This document shows positions 36,647-47,649 of a DNA stretch of 64,000 bases, one piece after another. The DNA comes from Podocnemis expansa (lineage: Eukaryota; Chordata; Testudines; Podocnemididae): positions 4,874,868 through 4,938,867 of the forward strand of contig ML682014.1 of assembly GCA_007922195.1 (NCBI GenBank), given 5' to 3'. Below the pieces are notes generated by a model. That model had not been told where the DNA came from. It saw only the letters and a list, made by a program, of their open reading frames with translations, and did no database searches. The number at the start of each line of letters is the position of its first letter. Within the stretch, counting starts at the first letter, position 1. Position numbers and translations under genes: made by a program.

Positions 36647-36894
36647 CGTTAGAACACAACCAACTTTTCCTCCTCATTAGTTACCTGCAAAGCATATTAA
36701 ACCAGATATGGAGATCAGAGCCTGAATTTCTTTTATTTTCTGTGGGTATTTGCCCAATCCAATGCATTTAGGAAGCCTCTTTCCTTCTAAGCTGTCTCTG
36801 CTTTGTGAAAACTGAACCAGTTACAAACCAAGACTAATCGTTTCTTCCTTGTTCTGGGCACTGTCAATACACCAACTTGCACCAATTTAGTTCA

Positions 36895-37010
36895 ATCAAT
36901 CAATCAAATCATAGGGCTGGAAGGGACCTCGTGAGATCATCAAGTCCAACCCCCTGGGAATTGAACCCAGGAACTGCTGCATGTTAAGCAGAGGTGCTAG
37001 CCACTATATT
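36895..37010 (-). mobile_element. tRNA-derived SINE with CR1 3' tail
   Basis: Read on the minus strand there is an A-box-like TAGTGGCTAGCACC, then an anticodon-arm-like CTGCTTAACATGCAG, then a B box GGTTCAATTCC. These are followed by the CR1 terminus GAGGTCCCTTCCAGCCC and a terminal GATT repeat. The flanks AATTTAGTTCA (36884-36894) and AAATTGGTTCA (37011-37021) match at 9 of 11, a likely target duplication. tRNA-headed SINEs that borrow a CR1 tail are known from cryptodiran turtles. The tRNA isotype is not assigned. Confidence 0.85.
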
Positions 37011-37021
37011 AAATTGGTTCA

Positions 37022-37613
37022 GCTAGCCAGAACAAACAGCTGTGTGGATGCTCTTCAGTCAATTTAGAAAATGTTTCTATTGGTCTAGCTTAAGTCAGCT
37101 GAGAATTATCTTAACATAAATTAGTGGAAACCATTTCTGAACTGACTTATGAATGTCCTTAGAGATCAGGGTAACTACACTTTGGCGATTAAAGTTTTAG
37201 ATAGACAAGTCCTCTATGTTACAGAGCTCTCTCTGTGTGTTTGTAGCAAGATTTTTTTACTCACTTGTGGCATAGCACTTCTCCTGCAGTTATGTTTTCT
37301 AATATTTAATGTATGTGAAATGTTCAAATATTTTTAAGCCCTTTTCATGCAAGAAACCACCTTTTTTAGATTCCTTGGAAGCAGTGATTAACTGTAAATA
37401 TTACAGTTGTGTGTTTATTCTCAAACCTGATAATAGCATCTATGCACAGTTCCCATGAACATTACTCCTATTCTTAAAAATTGCATTCTGGAGTTCTGCT
37501 GGGGCAGACCTCAACAGAATGCTTACACATTGACCATCTGCTGGGTCAGTTTTCTTGATTTGCCTTACACGTTTTTAAGATTTCCTGCAAGTGAACTAGT
37601 TCTTAACATTTTT
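37022..37613. other. No recognisable gene
   Basis: AT-rich, unassigned. Confidence 0.5.
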
Positions 37614-37907
37614 GGCTATGTCCACACATACATTGTTATTTCGAAATAAGTTAATTAGAGTTAAGAAAATGTTAATTTGAATTAAGGGAAAGCCTGCTAT
37701 CGAAACAGCTGTTATTTCGAAATGGTTATTTTGAAATAACAGCCATTTTGAAATGAATGGGGTTTAAGCTGTTTCAAAATGACGGTTCTTATTTTGAAAT
37801 GACAGAGCCTGTCATTTTGAAATAAGAAAACATCCTGTGGACCTAATCTTTTTTATTTCGAAATAACCAGTGTTATTTCAAAATAAAAGAGACGTGTAGA
37901 CATACCC
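37614..37907. mobile_element. Palindromic MITE, core type B, both ends present
   Basis: It starts GGCTATGTCCACACATACAT and ends CGTGTAGACATACCC, with TTT on both sides. The two halves mirror each other through TTATTTCGAAATAA words. Confidence 0.85.
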
Positions 37908-38017
37908 TTTGTGATTAGTATTTGAAGAACCACCACATTCAGGGAATAAGGGAGGTTGCTAAAATGGAGACCTGATATTAAAGGTTTACATGGGATATGG
38001 ACATTGATTCATTACAG

Positions 38018-38443
38018 TGATGTCTACATCAGCAATTTTAGTTCAGACTTGCTAGTCCAAACTAAAGAAGTCCAAGGTTAGTCTGAACTAACTGCAGCTT
38101 TTCAGTTCAAACTAGTCGAGCATTCTAGTTCAAACTAGCTGCACATTCTAGTTCAAACTAACATTTTAGTTCGAACTAGAATGTGTGGCTAGTTCAAATT
38201 AATGACTTAGGTCAAATTTTTTAAGTTCAAACTAACCCTTACTTCAGGCCTTGCCCATGCTTAGTTCAACTAAGCGCGGAAATCTGAACTAACATGATAC
38301 CAACTAATTTGGGCTAAGCTTTGCCTAATTTGAACAAAAAAATTTCTTAGTTCAAACTAGGCAAATCCTCGTGTAGCCAAGGACTAAATTAGTCCGAACT
38401 AAGCTTCCTTAGCCTGGACTAATTTGGCAGTGTAGAAATAGCC
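38018..38443. mobile_element. Palindromic MITE, core type A
   Basis: It starts TGATGTCTACATCAGC and ends CAGTGTAGAAATAGCC. Dense TAGTTCAAACTA and TTAGTTCGAACTAG words occur in both orientations. Confidence 0.8.
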
Positions 38444-40860
38444 TACTTGCTTTAAAGCCACAATTCAAAGTGTCTCCACTTCCTGATGAGGAAGGATTTT
38501 GGGGAGACAAGATCAAATGGCATGGTAGAATGTTCTGATCAACAGAATATAGCCCCAACAGTAGAAATGGGATGTATTCCTACTTCTTGACTCCACTTAG
38601 CATTACCCAGCAGTAACAGCATCAACAGTTCCACCACTCAAGGTTTTCAGCCATTTAGCTTGAGCAAAATCCAGCACAGCTTGCTTTAGTTCAAATCCAG
38701 CTGCAGGCAGTGCCGCCCGTTGCCCATTTCTACCTATATGGAACACTATAAGAGATTATGATCTGTTTATCTGATTATTTGGGAAAAAAATCATTCTGGT
38801 CTGATCTGGCCTGCATTGAGACAGCTAAATTGCCTGTGACTGTGAAGAATTCTCCAACTTGTTGGCATTGAAGGTCACCTTTAACTCAACATTGCTCCAC
38901 TATCACCTTTCTAGATCTGGGAATATTGTATTTTACTTATTTGTCTTCATTTTCACTGCAATCAGAGAACTCCTCCCACCAACTGCTTCCTTTCTGCTAA
39001 TTCTAAGTGAACAATTATTCCATGCTACCCAGATACCCTACAAAGCTAAGCGATTCTCTGAGAAATGTTAGATAGGCCGTACCCAATACATTTCAAAAAG
39101 CAAAGTCCATTCTTTTAGTAGTGGTTTTAACAGGGTGCCTCCAATGTGATTTTTCTTCCTCAGTTATTTTCTGCTCAAATGTTGTTATATCAAGCAAAAA
39201 TAACTTACAGTTTTGTCTCTGAAGTCTTGACAACTGCTGTGTGTTTTCCTCATGCAAAATGCAAAAATTCAGATGTATCTATTTATAGTCCATTATGTTT
39301 TCAAAAGGTTCCTATTTCTTAGTAAGATATTCACTAATGAGCTATGATTGCAAATTAAAGTTTGTGCTGATATCTTGGCTGAGCCCCTAAAACAGTGACC
39401 TATTAATTAAAAAGTCTAATTTGGAAAGTTGTGACTCCTGTATCCCATTTATAAAAGTCCGAGGCAAGATCAGTTAATTCAATCAAAAGCAACTCATCTT
39501 ACATTATGGTGATATGGTTCTAATAAAAAATTCATCAATATGGAATCCATGGAAAGAAGAGCATGTTTATGTGCATTTCAAAATTCTCTTAGAGGATGTT
39601 GGCTTCCCAATATTTGTGCAAAGTTATGCTACGCAGGAAGCTTTAATTAAGTAAGTTATTTATGCAAATGGTGGCTATAGTAAGTTAATTAGAGAAGCAA
39701 TGGGTTGTTCGCCAGAGATTCCAAATTTGGCAAGTAAAGCTTTCCATGCTGGCATGCTCCCATGTAGTTTGCCCCTCAGGCTTCCCATGAAAACAAACAA
39801 CACATACTGCTAATGATTGTGCCAAGCTCAGGAGTCATGTCCAGAATTTATTCTAATTGGGATTTGGTGGCTTTGGTTGCATGTGTTTTTGGTTTTGTTT
39901 TGATTTTAATTAAATGCTTGGACATAACAGAGAAACAAAGACTATTTTTTTAAGTACAGATGGGACTGTGTACCACATATCTTATAAGTACTTTTTAGCA
40001 CAGTTGGCATGATCCAGGAATAAAATGCCCAACTCTCTACCTATGTATGTATATATGACACAGACTTGTGGTTTTCAAGTACAAACTTATCTTCCACCTC
40101 CACTAAAACATCAATTCAAGTGTACTTTTACCTGAAGAATTGTATTCAGTGCTCCTACCACTGCAGGAAAGGAAATGACAGTCCAGAGGATAAAAGCAGT
40201 GAGGGAAACTGCTTCTTAAAAGCCCAGTCATAAGACATCAGTGTTAAATCTTTGGTTAAATGAATGTATTTGTTTCTCCATCAAAGGCAGAGCACTGACC
40301 AAAGACAATCTTCTGTAGACATAAAAAATAGTCAAAATGGTCACTTTGTGTTTTACTTAAGCACAGAAATTCCCCCCCCCCCCCATTTTGTTTTACAAAC
40401 TGTCATGAAGCAATATTATTTAGGCCAGCTTCAGTGCCAGATGGCGGTTTGATTCAGTGTCATTCACTTGATTGTTATACAAATTGCTTTTCAAATGTTG
40501 ACTTTTTTTATTGTTATTGTGATGTATCTCCTGGTTTTATCAGAAAGTTGGTATCCTCAGAGTCCTATGGTTAAGTGAAGTTCCTGTTTTTAGTGGTGGT
40601 GTCAGTGGCTAAGTGCTACAATTTCATTACCATCCCATGGCATTAAAAAAGATTTAAAAATCCTTTGCATTGCTCAGTTCCAGCATAAAATACAGTGAAC
40701 TGAAAATCTGGCTTTCATACTATCCTATTGTAATGTTGTCTGAGCCATGGATATGTTATATCAGAAACTTAGAGGTAAGCCACAGACCACATTGTGCAGT
40801 AACTCAAATATCAAATTGCTCACTGTGTGTGTGTGTGCGCGCACGCGCGCATGTGCTATT
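38444..40860. other. No recognisable gene
   Basis: AT-rich. A C-run occurs at 40373-40384, and a (GT)n/(GC)n microsatellite at about 40827-40851. No domain-bearing ORF. Confidence 0.5.
40827..40851. repeat. (TG)n passing into (CG)n microsatellite
   Basis: Alternating purine-pyrimidine run, GTGTGTGTGTGTGCGCGC then ACGCGCGCATG. Such runs can adopt left-handed helix in vitro; no function is inferred. Confidence 0.9.
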
Positions 40861-41310
40861 TCACAGGGCTGTACCTAGGGGGGTGCGGGGCCCCAGGCCA
40901 ATGGGCAATCTGGCCAGCACAGGGGTCGGGCTCTGCTCTCCTGCCCCACCCTGGGCTGTCCTTTCCCACCCCCAGGGGAGAACAGCTGTCCCAGGTGAGG
41001 GGTTAGAGAGCAGAGCCCAGACTCTGGGCTGTCCTGCTCCACCCCTGGGCCAGCTGTTCCCCGTCCTGGGGGCAGGGCAAGCCATCCAAAAGCAGAGGCC
41101 AGGTTCTGCGCTCTGCGCCCCTCTGCCTCCGTGCTGCCTTCAGCTCCATGCTGAAGGCAGCAGGGAGGAGGTGGGGGACAGCATGACTGTGGGGGGCAAT
41201 GGTGCGGGCCCTGCACTGGCATGCTCACGGCAGGACAGCACGGAGCCTAAGGAAGAGTGGGACACGTGGCAATTGCCCCTCTCACCCCCCCCTCAGGATG
41301 GCTCTGATAT
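40861..41310. repeat. GC-rich block with internal tandem and inverted repeats
   Basis: It begins GGGCTGTACCTAGGGGGGTG and ends near GGGCAATTGCCCCTCTC. Inside, GGGCTCTGCTCTC (40928-40940) is perfectly complementary to GAGAGCAGAGCCC (41006-41018). CTGGGCTGTCC plus CCACCCC occurs twice (about 40951 and 41024). It may be a non-autonomous transposon, but no terminal repeats or target duplication could be fixed. The 229-codon frame (40670-41359) crossing it is not a gene. Confidence 0.5.
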
Positions 41311-41322
41311 TTCAAAACCATT

Positions 41323-41448
41323 AATACAAACAAAGAGTCAAGTGGCACCTAAAGAGTAACAATTTTTTTTTATCATATGAGCTTTTGTGGGAGAAAATCC
41401 CACTTCGTCAGATGCTGAACTAGACTAACACAGCTGCCTGTTTGAAAC
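41323..41448 (+). mobile_element. Penelope-like tail with inverted head, 12-bp target duplication
   Basis: The first part is minus-strand tail (AAGTGGCACCTAAAGAGTAA, then GAGCTTTTGTGGGAGAAAAT). From about 41418 it switches to the forward terminal phrase ACTAGACTAACACAGC. It is flanked by TTCAAAACCATT at 41311-41322 and 41449-41460. Confidence 0.85.
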
Positions 41449-42121
41449 TTCAAAACCATTCATTAATACTGATGGCAGATGATGTAGAACTGGGAAAGGC
41501 ACAAAGCAGCCAGGCTGAAACACTGCTCAGTTTTTATGCCAAAGTACATACCATTTGAGTACTGATGCATAAAGCCATGATAATATTACAGTGACCCACT
41601 GCACTTGTATTAGATCACCTAGTACTTTTTTATAGGAGTAACTAAAGCGTTTCTTGTTAGCCTCCTTTGGACAGATCATGATCAACACAGAAATTCAGTT
41701 TTTAAAGAAGATTTTCCCCATGGATGTTAAATCGCAAGACCTGGCTGTAACCACTCAAGTAAATTCCTAGATGATGGAGTGGTAATTCCTTGTTCTTTAA
41801 CTGTGTCTATTCTTGTTCTGGTACATTTCATAATTTTGCCTATGGCTCCTGAGCGAACTTACTCAGAAGACAAATCTCAATAATCAGATCTCAGGAACAT
41901 AGTAACTGCTATTTCAGGTTAGATCAGATCAGATCTCATCCATTATCTTGTGTCCAACTATGGGTAGTACCAGCTGCTCTAGAGAAAGGTACAAGAGACA
42001 TTGTTACAATAATTATGAAATAACCTTTTCTCAAGGAGTTTCTTCCTAACCCCCATCAGCTTGTGTTCATGCGTGGTTAAGAGCGCTGTAGTAGTTAAGA
42101 GTGACGCCTTTGATACGGGAG

Positions 42122-42141
42122 ACTGGGGTTCAAATCCCAGT
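42122..42141 (+). other. tRNA T-arm-like hairpin / B-box-like motif in the R4 leader
   Basis: ACTGGG and CCCAGT form a 6-bp stem around GTTCAAAT. GGTTCAAATCC (42127-42137) fits the Pol III B-box consensus. Upstream, GTGGTTAAGAGCG and GTAGTTAAGAGTG are two A-box/D-arm-like segments in tandem. The loop is one base longer than a true T loop and no full cloverleaf is apparent. It is therefore not called a tRNA gene. Confidence 0.5.
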
Positions 42142-42242
42142 GGGTACCTGTCTACCTTCCCAGTAGGGGTCCGTGGGCAAAAGACCCCCTAACGCCTCAC
42201 TTGCCTACCTCGAATATGAGAGTGACATGAACTAGGAGAGTC

Positions 42243-45200
42243 ATGCTGGCTTGGATGTCGCCGGGATTAACAAGGTCCATGCTAGATGTTGGGGAACCAG
42301 GACAATCTGGCGATAAGTGGGCTACTGGAACAAACCATACATGGATGAGACAAGAGAACCTGGAATTGATGGAATGCTACTACAACAGTAGACCTAATGA
42401 GAGGGGAGATATGAAACGTATGAGGGAACTATGGATGGACAAAAGACCTACATCCACACTAACTGAGAAACAGCTAGTTACCCAATGCTTCAACATAGTA
42501 AAGAGGCAGCTGCTATCACAACTGGAGATAGACCAACTCCACATTACATCACGGACTCAAGAAGAAGACCCAGAAGAACAACTAGATGTGCAGCCAATGC
42601 CTGAAGCTGGAACTTCACTGCCACCCCCTCCATTACAGAGCACAGCAGCTGATATGAGGCATAAGAACATGGATAAACTAGCTACAGTCAACCCTCGAGA
42701 CCGATTACCAAGGCTCGTTGGAGAAGTACCATCAGATAGTATGCTAGAAGATGCCAATAGAGCCCTAATGACAATTCCTACTACCGCCATCACTGAAACC
42801 AATGAACTGGTATACACTACAGCCTCTGTAATCCTGGAGGTGCTTGGCTACAAGATCAAGAAGAACACCAGTACATACCCCCCCTGGAAAATGAGGTTGG
42901 AGGATAAGATCAAGGCAACCCCGAGAGAAGTTAGCTGGCTGGTGGAACTACAGAAGGGTGTAGAGATTAAGGATAAGACTCGGCTACTGAAAAAATACAA
43001 GGGCCTGACTCCATCTGAAGCCCTAGAGACTGCTAAACAAAGGCTCACAGCACTGGCTACCAGGCTAAGGAGATACACTAGAGAAGCAGAGGCCAAAAAG
43101 ATAAATGCCCTGTTCTCCAAAGAACCATCCAAGGTGTACTCCCAGTTGCAGTCCAACAACACAATAACAGCAGAACCACCAACAGCAGAAACTGAACAGT
43201 ACTGGAAGAACATATGGGAGAAAGAGAAGACTCATAACACCAGTGCAAAGTGGCTGCAGGACCTGAGAACAGACCACAGCAATCTCCCAGAACAGGAACC
43301 AGTCACCATCACAGTAGCAGACATCCAACAGTGGGTCAAGAACATGAAGAGCTGGACAGCACCTGGCCCGGACATGATCCACACCTACTGGCTAAAGAAA
43401 CTAACAGCAGTGCATGAACGTCCAGCAGCACAGATGAACCAGCTGCTAGCAGCAGGCTCCCACCCAGACTGGCTAACACAAGGAAGGACAGTGCTGATCA
43501 TGAAAGACCCCCACAAGGGAACAGCACCATCCAACTACCGGCCAATAACCTGCCTCCCCACAACATGCAAAGTCCTATCAGGCATCATAGCCGCCAAGCT
43601 ACAGGACCACATGGGCCAGTACCTGAGCACAGCTCAGAAGGGCATTGGGAACAACACAAGAGGCTCAAAACACCAGCTGCTCATAGATAGAGCAGTCGTC
43701 CAAGACTCAAGGTCTAGACAGACCAATCTGAGCACAGCCTGGATTGACTACAGGAAAGCCTACGACTCAATGCCACACACATGGATCTGTGAATGTCTGG
43801 CGCTATACAAAGTCAACAGGACACTAAGGACCTTCCTCAAGAACTCAATGGGACTGTGGAAGACAACGCTGGAAGTCAACTCAAGACAGCTTGCACAAGT
43901 GGCCATCAAGTGCGGCATATACCAAGGTGATGCGCTATCCCCGCTGCTGTTCTGCATTGGCTTGAACCCCCTCAGCCAGATAATCACAAGGACTGGATAT
44001 GGATACAAGTTCAAGAGTGGAACTACCATTAGCCACCTCCTCTACATGGATGACATCAAGCTGTAAGCTAAGAATGAACGAGACATCGACTCGCTAATCC
44101 ACCTGACATGGATCTACAGTGAGGATATTGGGATGTCATTCAGACTGGAGAAGTGTGGCCGGATGGTAGTAAAGAGAGGGAAGGTAGTCAAGACTGATGG
44201 GGTGGAACTACCAGCAGGCCACATAGCAGACATACAGACCAGCTACAAGTACCTTGGCATCCCACAGTCGCATGGGAACCACGATGAGGAGGCAAGGAAG
44301 ACAGCAACATCCAAGTACCACCAAAGGATAAGACAGGTCCTGAAGAGCCAGTTCAATAGGAAGAACAAGATCCATGCCATCAACAGGTACGCCCTGCCAG
44401 TCATCAGATACCCTGCCGGTATAGTGAGCTGGCCAAAGGAGCACATGGAGGCTGCTGATGTGAAGACCCGGAAGCTCCTCACAATGTACGGAGGTTTCCA
44501 CCCCAAGTCCAACACCCAGAGACTGTACGCCAGCCGGAAAGAAGGTGGGAGGGGTTTGGTGAGTGTCAAAGCCACTGTCCTGGACAAAACCCAGAGCATC
44601 CAGGAGTACATTAGTAAGATGGCACCCAAAGATGAGCTGCTGAGAGAATGCCTGAGGCAGCAGCAGGAGACATGGGAGGAAGATCAAGCAGAAGAAGTGC
44701 CATGGCAAGACAAGACCCTGCATGGGATGTACCATCGACAGACAGCTGAGGTGGCTGACATTGGGAAATCCTACCAGTGGCTGGAAAAGGCTGGCCTAAA
44801 AGACAGCACTGAGGCACTGATCATAGCAGCACAAGAACAGGCACTGAGCACCAGATCCATTGAAGCAGGGGTCTACCACACTAGCAGGACCCAAGGTGCA
44901 GACTGTGCAGAGAGGCCTCAGAGACAGTCCAACACATAGTGGCAGGATGTAAGATGCAGGCAGGAACAGCATACACTGAATGGCACAACCAAGTAGCTGG
45001 CATTGTGTACAGGAACATCTGCACAGTGTATGGGCTAGACCCTCCCAAGACCAGATGGGAGATTCCACAGAAGGTCGTGGAGAATAACAGGGCTAAGATC
45101 CTGTGGGACTTCCAGATCCAGACAGACAGGCAGGTACTGGCAGTCAACCAGACATTGTGGTAATAGACAAGGACCAGAAAAGAGCAGTGGTTATAGATGT

Positions 45201-45471
45201 AGCAGTGCCAAGTGACAGCAACATCAGGAAGAAGGAGTATGAGAAGCTGGAGAAGTACCAGGGCCTGAAAGAGGAACTAGAGAGGATGTGGAAAGTAAAG
45301 GCCAAAGTGGTCCCAGTGGTGGTAGGAGCACTTGGGGCTGTGACTCCTAAGCTGGGAGAGTGGCTCCAACAGATCCCAGGAACAACATCAGAGCTCTCTG
45401 TCCAGAAGAGTGTAGTCCTGGGAACAGCTAAGATACTGCGCAGAACCCTCAAACTCCCAGGCCTCTGGTAG
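42243..45471 (+). pseudogene. R4-type retrotransposon ORF: RT, CCHC knuckle, restriction-like endonuclease
   Basis: The first open part is 607 codons from ATG at 42243. Residues 34-110 (WMRQENLELMECYY...RMRELW) are a basic, probably DNA-binding region. The RT follows: APGPD near 373, SNYRPI at 430, motif A IDYRKAYD at 501-508, motif B YQGDALSP at 560-567 and catalytic YMDD at 601-604. A TAA at 44064-44066 follows YMDDIKL, and the same frame then reopens to 44939. A one-base deletion near 44885-44895 shifts a CX2CX8HX4C knuckle (Cys codons 44897, 44906; His 44933; Cys 44948) into the next frame. A second shift near 45135-45148 precedes the nuclease core, PD (45148-45153) then D at 45196, with 14 residues between. 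A live protein would nick DNA and copy its RNA there; this copy is dead. Confidence 0.9.
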
Positions 45472-45689
45472 AGGACCCGAGGTTGAGGATGACACATACC
45501 ACCCATAGGGATGAGAGGGGAATTTTTATATATTTTAATATTGTAATTCTGGATATTCTTGCTCTTCCTGTAAATATCAGGTCTTGAATTGAATTTTACT
45601 AATTCTCTTTGAAAAAGTTGAACTGAATTGTAAACCAGTTATATCAATGGGGGTGCAACAATGCAGAAATGTCACTTATAAAATCATTA

Positions 45690-45935
45690 CTTACACACCA
45701 CTTGTATCTGAACCCTAGCCTATACTCACTGTAATTTTTGGTGCCAGTCGCCAAGAGATATGCAAGGTATATAAAATACCATACTAACACCCACTTACCT
45801 CCCTGTTCACACTGTGCTGAGTCGACTGGAAATGCCATCCAGTCAATCTAGTGCTACTCTAGTTATGGGGCTGGAGTTACAGCATTAAGCTGGAGGTTGA
45901 TTGAGAGCAACTTGACAGACCACTCAATTGAACCC
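45690..45935 (-). mobile_element. MITE, core type D, minus strand
   Basis: GAGTCGACTGGAAATGCC, GGGGCTGGAGTTACAGC and GACCACTCAATTGA are reverse-complement counterparts of the interior of the copy at 8987-9270. The ends are too diverged to fix. Confidence 0.55.
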
Positions 45936-46402
45936 AGAAGAAAACACTGAAGACAGCTAATTTGCTGCCATATTGTAGTTCTGTCTTTTGGTTAGGATAA
46001 GAGATAACACAGCTATTGTTTAATGGCATTGTCTGGATAAAGTTGATAATTAATGGTAATCTTTGTCCTTGCAATAGGATGCTATTTCCCCATTTTCATT
46101 AGTGGACAGGCTGTGGTCATTCCTTGGCCGCTGCCTGTTACCACCCTTCTGTCACTGGCTTTTAAAAATTAAACCAGCCTGATACGTAAGACTAAGATGG
46201 CAGCCATCAATTTCTCTAGAGTTATTCTGTTAACAATGATTATATTTATTTCAGGAGGTATTGAATATTTTGTGCATGTGATTTAAGGTAACTAGCAATA
46301 AATCATAAGAGATCAATTAATATTGGTAGAAAAAACTCAGAAGACATAAGAGCTTATTCAAGCCATTTACTTACAGTTTTCATATTGTATCCCCTTATAA
46401 TT

Positions 46403-46622
46403 TGTTCGTGCCTGATGTACTAATAGGGGGCCGCTTGCCTGGGCACCCCATTTGCCACCAAGTGCACACCAAAAAACCCCTTATGGACAGCGTAAGAGGC
46501 TCTGGCCTGGAATCTGGGAGGCTACAGACTAGCATAACTCAAAGGNNNNNNNNNNAACCCATTTCTCAGTTAGAACTACTGAGTCCGGTGTCTCCTTCTC
46601 CCATCGCGGTTGGGAACCAACA
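46403..46622 (+). mobile_element. Solo LTR of an endogenous retrovirus, 5-bp target duplication
   Basis: It begins TGTTCGTGCC and ends GGGAACCAACA, so the termini TGTT/AACA are inverted. TAATT flanks it at 46398-46402 and 46623-46627. The 3' part (GTGTCTCCTTCTCCCATCGC) is typical of U5 sequence. The right arm of the surrounding inverted repeat has the empty site. A 10-N gap (46546-46555) hides part of the LTR, so 220 bases is a minimum length. No internal retroviral genes are present. Confidence 0.8.
46546..46555. other. Assembly gap, 10 N
   Basis: The size is probably nominal. It lies inside the solo LTR. Confidence 0.95.
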
Positions 46623-46810
46623 TAATTGTTCTGGTATCATCACATTATTGTACTTGCTTGTGCTCACTTATGCCTGACAGTATTTTTTCATTTGATATTT
46701 GAATGGACTTCCTTTTGACATCTTGCTTGTGTACCTCAGTAAATAAACATAATATATCTGAAATAATAGTTAGGCAACTATCCATCACACTATTGCTTTA
46801 GCACTCCTAG

Positions 46811-47649
46811 AGTTCAAGCAGAATTTGTCTATTAAACCCTGATTTGGGAGACTTAAAATCTCAGGCCTTTCTCTCTAGGTTTATTCCACACATATTTCAT
46901 TTTACTACATCTCCAACAAGCTGCTTCTTCAACCAAACCACTATTGCTCAACAACAACAAACTATCAACATATCCTTGTCATTTCAATTTTTCACACATT
47001 TTTTCAGTCCGTGTGTTCTATATCTTAGTGAATTCTTATCTCCCCGGTCCACTGCCAAAGGCTTGTGCTTCATCTCTGAAATGTCAAAAATAATGAAAAA
47101 AAGAAACTCACATAAGAGAAATTGGCCACAGCCACTCCTGTGGATCCAAGGTTCTTAGACTTCAATTCATCAGCAAACCCTAAGTTAGATGACTCTGCTA
47201 TCACCTGTATTGCTGTTGTGCTGTCTGTTTGCCAATGGACAGCAACAAATACCTCTTGAAGAATTGCTTAGTGTCAGAACTGGCTGCCAGCTAGAATGGG
47301 AAACTAAAGCCCATTGCACAACAAGTGATCTTTGTTCTTTTTTTTCTTCCACTACAAGATGGACTTTTCAAATACCCAGCCACACACTATAGACAGAAAA
47401 AGAACTAAGAACATATACTGGCTGCAAAATAGATGTTACAAATGCCATTGAGAATAAGGACATCTTGTTCACTGTCCAGATTTTCTGGAGAGCATTTGGT
47501 CTTAGTCAATTGGCTGAATGGGACATTGGTAAGTGCATTGGCAAGATTTGGCTGAAATTACACCATCTTTCCAAATGCTTGCTAGTGGCGTGGTGGCAGG
47601 ACATACAACTGTCCCTCTAAGATATACTCAAGAGGAGCTTTTCAGTAAC
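46811..47649. other. Spacer of the inverted repeat, no gene recognised
   Basis: Short open frames at 46844-47158 and 47189-47392 show no domain. If the inverted repeat is a transposon, this would be its interior, but no transposase similarity is apparent. Confidence 0.45.

Larger units (their letters stand above)
42072..45515 (+). mobile_element. R2/R4-group non-LTR retrotransposon, nearly full length
   Basis: A roughly 170-base leader with a tRNA-like motif is followed by a single long ORF (broken, 42243-45471) and a short 3' UTR. The order is N-terminal domain, reverse transcriptase, CCHC knuckle, then a PD-D nuclease at the C-terminus. That is the layout of R2-group elements of the R4/Dong type, which carry a restriction-like endonuclease and not the APE type of CR1. 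Boundaries are estimated from the split host repeat. No poly-A or target duplication was fixed. Confidence 0.85.
41885..45630 (+). repeat. Older dispersed repeat split by the R4-type retrotransposon
   Basis: The left part (about 41894-42070) has GAACATAGTAACTGCTATTT, TATCTTGTGTCCAAC and TTCTTCCTAACCCCCATCAG. The right part (about 45515-45630) has TTTTAATATTGTAATTCTGG and ATATTCTTGCTCTTCCTGT. I recall these as consecutive pieces of one repeat common in turtles and crocodilians, so the retrotransposon appears to have landed inside it. Confidence 0.55.

Noticed and set aside
40670..41359. 229-codon open frame
   Set aside because: It covers a GC-rich repeat block, has antisense frames of similar quality, and shows no domain, signal or codon preference.
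42072..42145. A functional tRNA gene
   Set aside because: The B box fits, but the T loop is one base too long, no acceptor stem or anticodon arm closes, and it lies in the leader of a retrotransposon.
42557..44817. Minus-strand frames of 86-175 codons across the R4 element
   Set aside because: They are shadows of the forward ORF, whose RT and nuclease motifs are unambiguous.
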